The translations under genes were made by a program, and so were the position numbers. From Acetobacterium paludosum (GTDB lineage Bacteria > Bacillota > Clostridia > Eubacteriales > Eubacteriaceae), in the NCBI RefSeq assembly GCF_008086595.1, contig NZ_RXYA01000013.1:86887-150886 (forward strand): DNA of 64,000 bases, given 5' to 3'. This document shows, in pieces, positions 17,316 to 29,768 of the stretch. Position 1 is the stretch's first letter; each line of letters begins with the position of its first letter. The notes under the pieces were generated by a model, which made no database searches, was not told the origin of the DNA, and worked only from the letters and a program-made list of their open reading frames with translations.

Positions 17316-19215
17316 TTTCGCTTTCTTCCTTTTCTGTCCCCATTTTTCGTCTGCGTTGTTCTAATACGATTAATAAAACAGATATATCCGCTGGTGATAC
17401 CCCTGAAATCCGGGATGCCTGACCAATTGATGTCGGCTTGATTTCCTGCAGCTTTTCAATTGCTTCAATACGGAGTCCCCCCGTCTCCGCAAAATCAAAA
17501 TCTTTTGGTATTCTTTTGTTTTCCAGTTTCTTAAATTGTTCCACTTGGGCTAATTGCTTTTTAATATATCCTTCATATTTTATCTGAACTTCGACTTGTT
17601 CAACAACACTCCAGTGCAGAGATGGCCGCTCTGAATCAAAAGTTCCAGTTTGAAGATATTTAATTTCCGGCCTTCTAATCAGCTCCCCGAGTGATGTGCC
17701 ATGCCTAATTTCAGAACTCCCTAACTCTCTCATGATGGCATTATTTTCAGGACTTGCTTTAACCAGCACTTCGTCTAACCGTTTTATTTCCATTTCAATC
17801 GCTGCTTTTTTTTCTAAAAAATTACCATATCTTTTATCACTAATCAAACCCACCCGATGTCCGATTGGCGTCAATCTCAAATCAGCATTATCCTGCCTGA
17901 GCAATAATCGATATTCGGAACGCGATGTCATCATTCGATAAGGCTCATCAATGCCCTTTGTTATAATATCATCAATAAGTACGCCAATGTATCCCTCTGA
18001 ACGATCAATAATTACAGGTTGTTTACCAAGTAAATATTGTCCGGCATTTATTCCCGCTATCAGGCCTTGAGCGCCGGCTTCTTCGTAACCAGATGTGCCA
18101 TTAATTTGCCCGGCAAAAAAAAGGCCTTCTACCTCTTTAGATTCCAGCGAAGCTTTTAAACGGGTGGGATGAATACAATCATATTCAATGGCGTATGCTG
18201 AACGCATGAACTCTACCTTTTCCATTCCTGCCACGGTACGGTATAATGCAATTTGGACATCTTCAGGCAAACAAGATGACATTCCTTGAACATATACTTC
18301 ATTTGTTTTTAATCCTTCAGGCTCCATAAATATCTGATGACGGTCTTTATCGTGAAACCGCATCACTTTTGTTTCAATGGAAGGACAATAGCGTGGTCCA
18401 ATACCTACAACATCCCCTGTGAATAATGGTGATCTTTCTAAATTTTCATTAATAATTCGATGTGTTTCTTCATTAGTATAGGTTAAATAACAAGGAACTT
18501 GTTTGATTTCGATTTTATCAGTTTCGAATGAAAACGGCACAATATGTTCGTCTCCTTCTTGAATGGTCATTTTAGAATAATCCAGGGTCTTCGCATCAAC
18601 TCTGGCAGGCGTTCCTGTTTTAAATCGCTGAAGTTCAATACCATTTCTTTCGAGACTATCCGATAAGTGCATTGCCGGAAATAAGCCATTAGGCCCTCCG
18701 TCATACTGCACATCTCCGATGATGATCCGCCCTTTCAAATAAGTTCCGCTGCATATAATGGCGGCTTTGCAAGGGTAAACGGCACCGGTATTGACCATCA
18801 CACCGGTGATTTTTCCATTTTCAACCAAAATTTCTGTTGCTTCCTGTTGTTTTAAAAGTAAGTTCTCCTGGTTCTCAATGACTTGTTTCATTCGAAACTG
18901 ATAGGCTTTTTTATCAGCCTGAGCTCTTAATGAATGAACTGCCGGCCCCTTTGCCGTATTTAGCATTTTGCATTGAATCATTGTCGCATCAATGTTCTTT
19001 CCCATTTCCCCACCAAGGGCATCAATTTCCCGCACCAAATGTCCCTTTCCGGTTCCACCGATGGATGGATTGCAAGGCATCATTGCTACTGAATCTAAAT
19101 TTATGGTTAAAAGAAGTGTTTTTAATCCTAATCTTGCGCTGGCAAGGGCAGCTTCTGAACCAGCATGTCCCGCGCCGATTACGACAATATCATAGTCTCC
19201 TCCTGGGTAAGTCAT
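17308..19215 (-). CDS. mnmG: tRNA uridine-5-carboxymethylaminomethyl modification enzyme MnmG
   Basis: I start at ATG 19215, with an AGGAAAG site; an in-frame TTG further upstream would overlap mnmE. The 635-residue flavoprotein has the FAD motif [22 protein letters not shown], the [26 protein letters not shown] block (here MPCNPSIGG) and the C-terminal helical domain. With MnmE it modifies U34 of certain tRNAs. It is second in mnmE-mnmG-rsmG, 11 bases after mnmE. Confidence 0.97.
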   Translation of the reverse strand: MTYPGGDYDIVVIGAGHAGSEAALASARLGLKTLLLTINLDSVAMMPCNPSIGGTGKGHLVREIDALGGEMGKNIDATMIQCKMLNTAKGPAVHSLRAQADKKAYQFRMKQVIENQENLLLKQQEATEILVENGKITGVMVNTGAVYPCKAAIICSGTYLKGRIIIGDVQYDGGPNGLFPAMHLSDSLERNGIELQRFKTGTPARVDAKTLDYSKMTIQEGDEHIVPFSFETDKIEIKQVPCYLTYTNEETHRIINENLERSPLFTGDVVGIGPRYCPSIETKVMRFHDKDRHQIFMEPEGLKTNEVYVQGMSSCLPEDVQIALYRTVAGMEKVEFMRSAYAIEYDCIHPTRLKASLESKEVEGLFFAGQINGTSGYEEAGAQGLIAGINAGQYLLGKQPVIIDRSEGYIGVLIDDIITKGIDEPYRMMTSRSEYRLLLRQDNADLRLTPIGHRVGLISDKRYGNFLEKKAAIEMEIKRLDEVLVKASPENNAIMRELGSSEIRHGTSLGELIRRPEIKYLQTGTFDSERPSLHWSVVEQVEVQIKYEGYIKKQLAQVEQFKKLENKRIPKDFDFAETGGLRIEAIEKLQEIKPTSIGQASRISGVSPADISVLLIVLEQRRRKMGTEKEESENE

Positions 19216-19226
19216 TCTTCTTTCCT

Positions 19227-20606
19227 CTACTTTCCAATACAAAAATTTTTAAAAATCTGATCAATAATATCCATTCCCACTGCTTTTCCGGTAATTCCTC
19301 GGAGTGACTCTAATGCTTCCATAATATCAATAGAAACCAGCTCAATCGGCATTTGACTTTTCATCGTTACAATCGCATTTTCCAGACTTTTTTTTGTTTC
19401 TTCCAGTAATTGTATATGTCTTGTATTGGTAATCAGATAATCCGCTTCCTGATTAACGGTTCCTTCATAAACCATCTCAATCATTTTCTTTTTCAGAATT
19501 TCAATGCCCGACTCTTCAATCAAAGACATGGGGATCCACGGAGCTGATATTTTGCAATCTTTTTCGCTGAGTGTATCCGTTTTATTTGCTATATAAATGG
19601 TTTTTCTGTTTTTCAACAATTCGAGCAGTTCTTTTTCCCCGGGGGATATTTCTTTCGATATATCGCGCATAAAAATGACCAAATTAGTTTGATTTAAAAG
19701 AGCTTTTGATTTTTCTACCCCTATTTTTTCAACCACATTGTCTGTTTCTCGAATTCCCGCAGTATCAATAATTTTAAAGGGAATTCCTTCGATATTAATA
19801 TATTCTTCGATCATATCTCGAGTGGTTCCCGGAACATCTGTTACAATCGCTTTATTTTCCATTAAAAAAGTATTCAATAAGGAAGACTTACCAACATTAG
19901 GCTCCCCTAAAATAGCTGTTGTAATGCCTTCCCGATAAATTTTCCCCGTTTCGGCTACAATCAATATTTCTTTGATTTTTTTAAGTAATTTAGTGATTTC
20001 TGCATGAATGAATTCATAGGTGATTTCTTCAATATCATATTCTGGATAGTCGATATTTACTTCCATATGTGATAAAACAGCAACAAGAATTACATCTAAT
20101 TCTTCCAGTTTTTCCGATAATCGCCCTTCTAACTGCGCCACCGAATATTCTAAACTTTTTTCAGTTTTGGCATTAATAATATCCATTACTGCTTCTGCCT
20201 GGGTAAGATCGATTCGTCCATTTAAGAATGCACGCTTTGTAAATTCTCCCGGTTCTGCTAATCTCGCCCCGGATTTAATCACCAATTTTAATATTTTTCG
20301 CATGGGGACAATCCCCCCATGACAATTAATTTCAACTATATCTTCAGCCGTATATGAGTGGGGAGTCTTCATTTTTGAAATTAAAACCTCATCGATATCC
20401 TTATTTGTGATCGGATCAACAATTCTTCCATATAACAACTCATGGCTTTTTGCCGCTTCTAATGTTTTTCCTTTTGGGTTAATAAAAATATTATTACCAA
20501 TTTCTATGGCTTTATTTCCACTTATTCTTATAATACCAATTCCTGCCCCACCCATACCTGTGGCAACCGCAGCAATGGTACCTTCATTCACTAATAAGAC
20601 TTCCAC
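19227..20606 (-). CDS. mnmE: tRNA modification GTPase MnmE
   Basis: The 459-residue protein begins at GTG 20606, behind an AGGAG site. It has the N-terminal formyl-THF-binding domain ([20 protein letters not shown]), a central G domain with [20 protein letters not shown] and DTAGIRE, and ends with the conserved C-terminal CIGK motif needed for catalysis. It partners MnmG. A terminator after jag and a promoter candidate at 20645-20673 separate it from the yidC unit. Confidence 0.97.
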   Translation of the reverse strand: MEVLLVNEGTIAAVATGMGGAGIGIIRISGNKAIEIGNNIFINPKGKTLEAAKSHELLYGRIVDPITNKDIDEVLISKMKTPHSYTAEDIVEINCHGGIVPMRKILKLVIKSGARLAEPGEFTKRAFLNGRIDLTQAEAVMDIINAKTEKSLEYSVAQLEGRLSEKLEELDVILVAVLSHMEVNIDYPEYDIEEITYEFIHAEITKLLKKIKEILIVAETGKIYREGITTAILGEPNVGKSSLLNTFLMENKAIVTDVPGTTRDMIEEYINIEGIPFKIIDTAGIRETDNVVEKIGVEKSKALLNQTNLVIFMRDISKEISPGEKELLELLKNRKTIYIANKTDTLSEKDCKISAPWIPMSLIEESGIEILKKKMIEMVYEGTVNQEADYLITNTRHIQLLEETKKSLENAIVTMKSQMPIELVSIDIMEALESLRGITGKAVGMDIIDQIFKNFCIGK

Positions 20607-20644
20607 TTTTTTCTCCTGACTAAATAATTCTTTCCCGATTTATA

Positions 20645-20673
20645 ATGATATAATAAATTAGGGTCTCTGACAA
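20645..20673 (-). promoter_or_regulatory. Promoter candidate for mnmE-mnmG-rsmG
   Basis: Minus-strand TTGTCA (20668-20673) and TATCAT (20645-20650) are 17 bases apart, directly after the jag terminator and about 40 bases before mnmE. Each hexamer differs from consensus by one or two bases. Confidence 0.5.
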
Positions 20674-20686
20674 GACCACTGTTGCT

Positions 20687-20740
20687 AAAAAAAGGACGCC
20701 TCACAGGCTAACTTAAAAAGTTATTTTGTGACACGCCCTT
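20687..20740 (-). terminator. Intrinsic terminator after jag
   Basis: On the minus strand a GGGCGTG...CGTCC imperfect stem with an inner AACTT/AAGTT helix ends in seven Ts, about 10 bases after the jag stop. It ends the rpmH-rnpA-yidD-yidC-jag unit. Confidence 0.75.
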
Positions 20741-20749
20741 TAAAAAAAT

Positions 20750-21379
20750 TTAGTTTTTATCTTTCAACTGAATGACAATCCGTCGATATGGTTCTTCGCC
20801 TTCGCTGAATGTAAAAACCTTTTCGTGATTTTGAAGTTTAGCATGAATCACACGTCTTTCAGATGGATTCATCGGTTCAAGGATCATTTTCTTTTGATAA
20901 TAAATGGCTTTATTTGCCATCTTTTCTCCAAGATCTTCTAATGTCTTTTCTCTCTTGGCACGATAATTTTCCGTATCCAGAACCACTCTGACATATTCTT
21001 CATTTTTGCGGTTAATAACTAAACTGACTAAATATTGAAGCGAATCTAAGGTTTGACCTCGGCGTCCGATAAGAACACCCATATCCGTGCCTTCTAAGTT
21101 AATGAATAAAATCTTGTCTTCAAGACGTGTCTGGATTTTACAAGCAATTTTCATGGCATTAAATACGTCATTTAAAAAATCGAGGGCGTGTTGTTCCGGA
21201 TCATTGATGAGTGTAACTTCAACAATCGCCTCCTTTTTCCCAAAAATCTTCATTAAACCACTGTCTGGCACTTGTAATATATTCGTTTCAACTTGATCCT
21301 TAGTAACTCCGAGCTGTAGCAAACCATCATTAATGGCCTCTTCTACGGTTTTACCAGTACCCGTTACTGTTTTATTCAT
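20750..21379 (-). CDS. jag: Jag/KhpB (EloR) RNA-binding protein
   Basis: The 209-residue protein has the Jag-N domain (TVEEAINDGLLQLG), a KH domain with the GRRGQTLDSLQYLV loop and an R3H domain ending in EGEEPYRRIVIQL. It binds RNA and controls cell elongation in several Firmicutes; the name comes from its place after spoIIIJ (yidC). It lies 29 bases after yidC. It lacks a long linker between the Jag-N and KH domains, so it is a compact version. Confidence 0.94.
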   Translation of the reverse strand: MNKTVTGTGKTVEEAINDGLLQLGVTKDQVETNILQVPDSGLMKIFGKKEAIVEVTLINDPEQHALDFLNDVFNAMKIACKIQTRLEDKILFINLEGTDMGVLIGRRGQTLDSLQYLVSLVINRKNEEYVRVVLDTENYRAKREKTLEDLGEKMANKAIYYQKKMILEPMNPSERRVIHAKLQNHEKVFTFSEGEEPYRRIVIQLKDKN

Positions 21380-21408
21380 TTTTCCTCCCCTTAGCTTTCA
21401 GTTCATTT

Positions 21409-22356
21409 TTACTTGTTATTATAACGTTCCTTGGCTTTTTGATAGGCTTCTTCTTGAGCTTCATCTCTTTTTGGTATTTCAGCCGTTGGTTTTTTTCGTT
21501 GCTGAACCTGTTTTTGCTGTATCTTTTTACCTGAAGCTGGTCGTGTTAAAGGTTTCTTGTCTTCATCATCCGGATTGCTTTTCTTTTTATCTTTCTTTTG
21601 ATCATATGGATTATTCGCCGCTCGCTTTGCAGCTATTTCTGCTTTTCTCTCTTGCTCTGCTTCGCGAACACGTCGTTCCGCTTCTTCAATCGAATAATCC
21701 GGTTCCGGCATACGCATCATTGCAAATTGTTGAACAAAAGTAAACATATTCTGAACAACCCAATATAAAGCGACCCCAGCCGGCATATTGATAGCCATAT
21801 AGCCAATCATAATCGGCATAACGTAAAGCATAATTTTTTGGGTTTTTGCATTGGGATCATCCGGATTTGCCGTAGATGAAGCCATCGTAAATTTTTGCGT
21901 AATAAATGTGAATAAGGCAGCCAAAACTGGCAATATGTAATATGGATCTGTATTACTAAGACTCGTCATCCATAAGAAAGACATGTCAAAGGTGCCAATG
22001 GTCCCATGAAATACCCAAAGATCAGGCGATTTTAATGTGCCATATAAACCAATCAAAATCGGAAACTGGATTAATAAAGGTAGACAGCCGCCGGCTGGAT
22101 TAACCTTAAATGTCTTGTATAACTTCAGTGTCTCTTCATTTAATTTTTCTTTGTTATTTTTGAACTTTTTTTGCAACTTTTGTAATTCAGGCTGAAGACG
22201 CTGCATATCCTTCATTGATTTGGTTTGCTTAATATTTAGCGGAAGCAGACAAATCTTCGTTAATATTGTAAATATTATAATTGCCCAACCATAATTGTGA
22301 ACAATTTCGAAAATTTGAAAAAGCACCCATCCAAAAATATTGTATAAAAAATCCAT
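21409..22356 (-). CDS. yidC: Membrane protein insertase YidC/OxaA
   Basis: The 315-residue protein has the YidC core of five membrane segments, starting with NYGWAIIIFTILTKICLLPLNIKQ, a cytoplasmic charged hairpin and a PAGVALYWVVQNMF helix. It has no cleaved lipoprotein signal, unlike Bacillus SpoIIIJ. A basic, Gln/Lys-rich tail of about 90 residues follows, of the kind that can contact the ribosome. It inserts membrane proteins with or without Sec. The neighbours are yidD and jag, as usual. Confidence 0.96.
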   Translation of the reverse strand: MDFLYNIFGWVLFQIFEIVHNYGWAIIIFTILTKICLLPLNIKQTKSMKDMQRLQPELQKLQKKFKNNKEKLNEETLKLYKTFKVNPAGGCLPLLIQFPILIGLYGTLKSPDLWVFHGTIGTFDMSFLWMTSLSNTDPYYILPVLAALFTFITQKFTMASSTANPDDPNAKTQKIMLYVMPIMIGYMAINMPAGVALYWVVQNMFTFVQQFAMMRMPEPDYSIEEAERRVREAEQERKAEIAAKRAANNPYDQKKDKKKSNPDDEDKKPLTRPASGKKIQQKQVQQRKKPTAEIPKRDEAQEEAYQKAKERYNNK

Positions 22357-22395
22357 TCTTTAACTCCTTAAGGTATTTCTCCCTAAAAATTCTCT

Positions 22396-22608
22396 TTAGG
22401 GAAGGGGATCATATCCCCCGGGATTAAACGGATGGCATCTAAGAATGCGTTTTCCACCCAAATAGCTACCCTTTATCACACCGTATTTTTCAACGGCCAT
22501 AATAAAATATTCTGAACACGTTGGACTAAAACGACAATTTTTTCCTAAAAATGGTGAAATAAATTTTTGGTAACCTCTAATGATTACTACCAGGAATTTT
22601 TTTATCAT
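22396..22608 (-). CDS. yidD: YidD membrane protein insertion efficiency factor
   Basis: The 70-residue protein has the family signature [21 protein letters not shown] followed by EYF, with [12 protein letters not shown] at its end. It helps insertion of inner-membrane proteins and is nearly always between rnpA and yidC. Here it begins one base after the rnpA stop. Confidence 0.96.
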   Translation of the reverse strand: MIKKFLVVIIRGYQKFISPFLGKNCRFSPTCSEYFIMAVEKYGVIKGSYLGGKRILRCHPFNPGGYDPLP

Positions 22609-22609
22609 T

Positions 22610-22951
22610 TTATGGCCTCATGAGATTTTTCTTATAAAACAAATGTATTAATGATTTTTCTAAGCTACTAAACGGCACCAGTTTAATGGATTCCTTAGCA
22701 ATCAAAATAATATCATAACCTTTTGAAAAAGAATCTTCATTGTGACGATATGCTTCTTTAGTTCTTCTTTTTATTTTATTTCGCACTACAGCTCGTTTGG
22801 AGACCTTTTTACTTACAATTATTCCCAAACGATTCTCTTTATAATCGTTTTTTAAATAATAAATAACAAAAGCTTTGTTTCCAAACACATCCCCCTTTTG
22901 AAAAACAGATTTAAATTCATTTTCTTTTTTTAGGGAACTTATTTTCACCAA
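22610..22951 (-). CDS. rnpA: Ribonuclease P protein component
   Basis: The 113-residue basic protein has the F-K-x-V-F-x-KG start ([15 protein letters not shown]) and the RNR motif ([16 protein letters not shown]). It is the protein partner of the RNase P RNA that matures tRNA 5' ends. It follows rpmH, separated by a hairpin that probably lowers its expression relative to rpmH. Confidence 0.96.
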   Translation of the reverse strand: MVKISSLKKENEFKSVFQKGDVFGNKAFVIYYLKNDYKENRLGIIVSKKVSKRAVVRNKIKRRTKEAYRHNEDSFSKGYDIILIAKESIKLVPFSSLEKSLIHLFYKKNLMRP

Positions 22952-22981
22952 AGGAATTCTCCTTAATTTTTATTAAACAAA

Positions 22982-23004
22982 AGACCGTTTTTGAAAAACG
23001 GTCT
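22982..23004 (-). terminator. Attenuating hairpin between rpmH and rnpA
   Basis: A perfect inverted repeat (AGACCGTTTTT / AAAAACGGTCT) just after the rpmH stop is followed by a short T-rich stretch on the minus strand. It probably acts as a partial terminator that keeps rnpA lower than rpmH. Confidence 0.8.
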
Positions 23005-23012
23005 ACAAAGAA

Positions 23013-23147
23013 CTATGCTGATAATTTTTCTCTTCCTTTTCGTCTTCTCTTTTTTAAAATAAGTCGACCACTTTTTGTAAACATTCTTTTTCTAAACCCA
23101 TGTTCTTTTTTTCGTTGTCTAACTTTTGGTTGATAAGTTCTTTTCAC
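23013..23147 (-). CDS. rpmH: Ribosomal protein L34
   Basis: The 44-residue protein begins [20 protein letters not shown] and ends with [18 protein letters not shown], a full L34. The start is GTG 23147, with an AGGGGGTG site; a longer upstream frame of 39 extra codons is not needed and does not resemble L34. It is the first gene left of the origin and has a perfect-spacing promoter. Confidence 0.97.
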   Translation of the reverse strand: MKRTYQPKVRQRKKEHGFRKRMFTKSGRLILKKRRRKGREKLSA

Positions 23148-23213
23148 TTCGACACCCCCTGACTTAATCTTTATATTTATTTGTTTCCAAGCTAACAAGA
23201 CTTTTACCCTAAA

Positions 23214-23242
23214 ATTATATAGTTTTGCCCATTCTCTGTCAA
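23214..23242 (-). promoter_or_regulatory. rpmH promoter
   Basis: On the minus strand TTGACA (23237-23242) and TATAAT (23214-23219), both perfect consensus hexamers, are 17 bases apart. The expected start leaves a leader of about 60 bases before rpmH. Confidence 0.85.
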
Positions 23243-23264
23243 GTTTTATTATTGTACTATTCAA

Positions 23265-23611
23265 AACTTTTATTAATCTTTATGTTTATTTTAATTGTAT
23301 TGTATGCTCTTAAACAATTTGTTATACTAGTGTTACCAACATTCTGTGGATAAGTTTATAAACTTTATCATTTTGTCCACAATTATCGCGTTTTTGTGGA
23401 CGAAATGGGGATAACTTGTTCATATTTTATAAATATTCTTGTATTCTCGTCTTTTTTTATTGGGATAACTTTTTTAAATTATCCACAATTATTCTTAACT
23501 TTTACTTGATTTTTTTATCTATTCACATTAAAATAGACTTCCTGTGCATAAAAAAAGACCTTATCCACAACAATACGACTTTAAATTTTTAAGAAATTGG
23601 AGGTTCATTTC
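23265..23611. other. oriC: oriC part 1: DnaA-box cluster upstream of dnaA
   Basis: This gene-free stretch between rpmH and dnaA holds consensus boxes at 23345-23353 (reverse orientation), 23479-23487 and 23561-23569, all TTATCCACA, plus near-matches such as TTGTCCACA at 23373-23381. It is very AT-rich. Divergent transcription of rpmH and dnaA and the strand switch of the flanking genes place the origin here, as the first half of a bipartite oriC of the Bacillus type. Boxes on both sides of the dnaA promoter suggest autoregulation by DnaA. Confidence 0.9.
23506..23534 (+). promoter_or_regulatory. dnaA promoter candidate
   Basis: TTGATT (23506-23511) and TAAAAT (23529-23534) are 17 bases apart. 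The promoter lies between consensus DnaA boxes at 23479 and 23561, so bound DnaA could repress it. Confidence 0.6.
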
Positions 23612-24967
23612 ATGGACACTTCGTTTAAAAAAATATGGGATTCTGCGCTTGAACTGATCAAACCTGATATTAGTCCGACAAGTTTCAATACCTGGTTTTT
23701 GAAAATCAAACCCATAAATTATGTAAACAACACCTATTATTTTTTATCTGAGAATGAATTTGAAAAAGGAATATTGGAAAGCCGCCATATTCCATTGATT
23801 ACCAATGCTTTAGCAGAGGTCACCGGAAAACCCGGAACCGTTAAAATTGTCTTAAAAGAAGAAGATGCCATGATTTCTCCGGAAAACACTCAGCCTGATA
23901 CATCAAACTCATTTGTTGATGATAATATTTCTTCACACCAAAATAATTCAATGAATCCCAAATATACATTTGATAGTTTTGTCATCGGTGAAAACAACCG
24001 TTTTGCCCATGCTGCCTGTGTTGCTGTTTCAGAAGCGCCTTCGGAAAGATACAATCCGCTATTCATTTATGGTGGTGTTGGTTTAGGAAAAACACATCTC
24101 ATGCAAGCGATTGGACATTATATTTTATCTTATGCACCTAACAAAAAAGTTGTTTATGTTTCCTGTGAAAAATTTACAAATGATTTTATCGATGCCATCC
24201 AAAATAAAACAAATATTGCTTTTAGAAATAAATATCGTAATGCCGATATTCTTTTAATTGATGATATTCAATTTTTAGCGAAAAAAGAAGGAACACAGGA
24301 AGAATTCTTTCATACCTTTAACACCCTTCAGCAGGAAAACAAACAGATTGTTATCAGCAGCGATCGTCCGCCAAAAGAAATACCAACCCTCGAAGAACGT
24401 TTACGTTCACGTTTTGAAAGTGGCTTGATTACCGATATCTACGCGCCCAATTTTGAAACGCGGATTGCCATCATTCGAAAAAAAGCAGAATCTTTCAGTG
24501 ATGAAATTCCTAATGAAGTTTTAAGTTTCATTGCCGATAGTATTCATTCGAATATCCGAGAGCTTGAAGGTGCTTTAACGACTGTTTTCGCTTATTCAAA
24601 ACTTCATAAAGCTCCAATCAATATTGAATCTGCAAAAAATGCCTTAAAAGATATTTTTAGAAAAAAAGAAGATATTGTTATTACCAGTGAATATATTAAG
24701 GAAGTAACCGCAAAATACTTTAATATAACCGTTGAAGATATGAATTCTAAAAAGAGAACGCGTTCTATTTCTCTTCCCCGTCAGGTTGCTATGTATATTA
24801 CCCGTGATATCACCGATCTTTCACTTCCGCGCATTGGTGAAGAATTTGGTGGAAGAGATCACTCAACCGTTATTCATGCTTGTCAAAAAATAACTGAAGA
24901 TATGGCTACTAATACAGATTTTAAAAATTTGATCTTACGTATTCAACGAGAAATTAATGGAAATTAA
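23612..24967 (+). CDS. dnaA: Chromosomal replication initiator DnaA
   Basis: The start is ATG 23612, behind GGAGG; a TTG five codons earlier would fall inside the ribosome site. The 451-residue protein has the N-terminal helicase-loading domain, a variable linker, the AAA+ domain (Walker A GGVGLGKTH near 154-161, Walker B ILLIDDIQFL) and the DNA-binding domain with SLPRQVAMYITRDITDLS and the helix-turn-helix GRDHSTVIHA. It opens oriC and loads the helicase. It is complete and typical. Confidence 0.99.
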   Translation: MDTSFKKIWDSALELIKPDISPTSFNTWFLKIKPINYVNNTYYFLSENEFEKGILESRHIPLITNALAEVTGKPGTVKIVLKEEDAMISPENTQPDTSNSFVDDNISSHQNNSMNPKYTFDSFVIGENNRFAHAACVAVSEAPSERYNPLFIYGGVGLGKTHLMQAIGHYILSYAPNKKVVYVSCEKFTNDFIDAIQNKTNIAFRNKYRNADILLIDDIQFLAKKEGTQEEFFHTFNTLQQENKQIVISSDRPPKEIPTLEERLRSRFESGLITDIYAPNFETRIAIIRKKAESFSDEIPNEVLSFIADSIHSNIRELEGALTTVFAYSKLHKAPINIESAKNALKDIFRKKEDIVITSEYIKEVTAKYFNITVEDMNSKKRTRSISLPRQVAMYITRDITDLSLPRIGEEFGGRDHSTVIHACQKITEDMATNTDFKNLILRIQREINGN

Positions 24968-25163
24968 CAAATCACATTTTTGCCTTTTTATCAAACGGGT
25001 TATCCACAGCTTATCCCCCTTAGCTTTTTTGATTTTTTGATATAAGCAATGACTTTGAGGGGTTATCCACACTATCAACACCCCCTACTACTATTACTAC
25101 TATATAAATATATATTATTATATATAAAAGGGGTTTTAAACAAATTACAAAGGAGGTATTTTT
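24968..25163 (+). other. oriC: oriC part 2: DnaA boxes, DnaA-trios and unwinding element
   Basis: The dnaA-dnaN spacer carries consensus boxes TTATCCACA at 25000-25008 and 25063-25071. The second is followed by a C-rich tract (25081-25085) and then six triplets CTA CTA CTA TTA CTA CTA (25085-25102), which are 3'-GAT repeats on the other strand. After that comes about 30 bases of almost pure A/T. This order (box, GC-rich cluster, DnaA-trios, AT-rich element) is that of the basal unwinding system described for Bacillus, so strand opening should start just right of 25085. Confidence 0.9.
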
Positions 25164-26276
25164 ATGAAATTCAATTGTTCAAAAGAAAGTTTAATGGGTG
25201 CTTTAGCAATTGCTCAAAAAGCTGTTTCTTCAAAAACAACACTTCCTATACTTGAAGGAATACTTTTTAGTGTAGCTAATAATAATTTATTATTAAGAAG
25301 CACTGATTTAGAAATTGGTGTTGAAGTTAATATTCCTGCTGAGGTTGACACTGAAGGTGATATTGTTCTGTCTTCATCAATCATTGGTGAACTTATTCGT
25401 AAATTATCAGGATCTGATGTTTTCTTTGAAAGTGATGATCATCATCAAATAAAAATTGAATGTCTTTTATCAAACTTTACCTTAAAGGGATTATCAGCTG
25501 ATGAATTTCCTGCTTTTCCCGAAGTTATAGAAGATCATATTTTTTCAATAGATGCTACTGTTTTAAAAGAATTAATAAAAGGAACTTTATTTTCAGTTGC
25601 CACAAATGAGAATATTCCTGTTCTGACTGGTGTAAAAATAGAGTTGCATGAAGATAATATCAATCTAATTGCTTTAGATGGTTATCGTCTGGCACTGCGT
25701 TTTGGAAAAATAAAAAATGCTGTTGGCGAAGATCTGAGTGTTATTATTCCTGCTAAATCATTATCTGAAATTAATAAGGTTTTAACAAATTATACTGGGG
25801 ATGTGATTGTGAAATTCTCAAAAAATCAAATATTTTTTGAAATGGAAAATACCCAGTTTACTTCCAGACTCCTGGAAGGAGATTTTATTAATTATAAACA
25901 AATTATTCCAGTGGAAAAAACAACTCAGGTAAAGATCAATCGACGTTTGCTTTTAGAAAGCAGCGAACGTGCGGCACTATTAGCCAGAGAAGGTAAAAAC
26001 AATTTAATAAAAATGGATTTTAATCAGGATCAACTGATTTTAACTTCCAATGCAGAAATTGGGAATGTTTTTGAGATTATCCCAATTGAAAATATTGGAG
26101 AATCTTTAAAGATCGCATTTAATTCAAAATTTTTAATTGAAGCATTGCGGGTGATTGAAGATGAAGAGTTAATGATTCATATGACCACTTCTGTTGGTCC
26201 GGGAGTTATTCTTCCGGTAGAAGGAAATGAATTCATTTATTTAATATTACCGGTTCGAATTGCTGAAGAAAATTAA
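25164..26276 (+). CDS. dnaN: DNA polymerase III beta subunit (sliding clamp)
   Basis: The 370-residue protein begins MKFNCSKESLMGALAIAQKA and shows the three repeated clamp domains, ending VEGNEFIYLILPVRI. The dimer ring tethers the replicative polymerase and many repair proteins to DNA. An AAGGAGG site precedes the ATG. A terminator follows at 26284. Confidence 0.98.
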   Translation: MKFNCSKESLMGALAIAQKAVSSKTTLPILEGILFSVANNNLLLRSTDLEIGVEVNIPAEVDTEGDIVLSSSIIGELIRKLSGSDVFFESDDHHQIKIECLLSNFTLKGLSADEFPAFPEVIEDHIFSIDATVLKELIKGTLFSVATNENIPVLTGVKIELHEDNINLIALDGYRLALRFGKIKNAVGEDLSVIIPAKSLSEINKVLTNYTGDVIVKFSKNQIFFEMENTQFTSRLLEGDFINYKQIIPVEKTTQVKINRRLLLESSERAALLAREGKNNLIKMDFNQDQLILTSNAEIGNVFEIIPIENIGESLKIAFNSKFLIEALRVIEDEELMIHMTTSVGPGVILPVEGNEFIYLILPVRIAEEN

Positions 26277-26283
26277 ATTTATA

Positions 26284-26342
26284 AAAATAGTCTATGAAAT
26301 CAGAATTTAATGAACGACATCTGATTTTAAAGACTATTTTTT
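26284..26342 (+). terminator. Intrinsic terminator after dnaN
   Basis: The arms AAAATAGTCT (26284-26293) and AGACTATTTT (26331-26340), with an inner AATCAGA/TCTGATT stem, are followed by Ts. The hairpin separates dnaA-dnaN from yaaA-recF. Confidence 0.8.
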
Positions 26343-26349
26343 AATTTTA

Positions 26350-26358
26350 TGTTATAAT
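26350..26358 (+). promoter_or_regulatory. Extended -10 promoter candidate for yaaA-recF-gyrBA
   Basis: TGT-TATAAT (26350-26358) lies directly after the dnaN terminator and about 110 bases before yaaA. The -10 is perfect and extended; no convincing -35 is visible. Confidence 0.45.
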
Positions 26359-26469
26359 AGTTAGGTCTAAAGATAGTGATGCAATAATTTAATCAATTTT
26401 GGCACAAATAAAGGGGATTAAAGTAATAATCTTTAATTTTTACCAAAAACATAATGAACGGGGAATAAT

Positions 26470-26690
26470 ATGCAAATAATTGAAATTAACACAGAGTACA
26501 TAAAAATTGATCAACTCATTAAATATGCCGGAATTGTTGGAAACGGCAGTGATGTGAAGTTCATGATTCTTGATGGATTAGTCCGTGTTAATGGGGAGTT
26601 GTGTACCCAAAGAAATAAAAAAATAAGATCTGGCGATCTTGTTGAAATTGAGGATTATGATACCTTAGAAGTCAAAGGGATCGATAACAC

Positions 26691-26709
<19 letters not shown>
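26470..26709 (+). CDS. yaaA: S4-domain RNA-binding protein YaaA (RlbA)
   Basis: The 79-residue protein has an S4-like fold: YIKIDQLIKYAGIVGNGSDVK followed by DGLVRVNGELCTQRNKKIRSGD. Such proteins sit between dnaN and recF in most Firmicutes; a role in ribosome assembly has been suggested in Bacillus. It overlaps recF by 19 bases in a different frame, so the pair is coupled. Confidence 0.92.
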
Positions 26710-29745
<3,036 letters not shown>

Positions 29746-29768
29746 TAAAGAAGGAGTAATAATATAAA

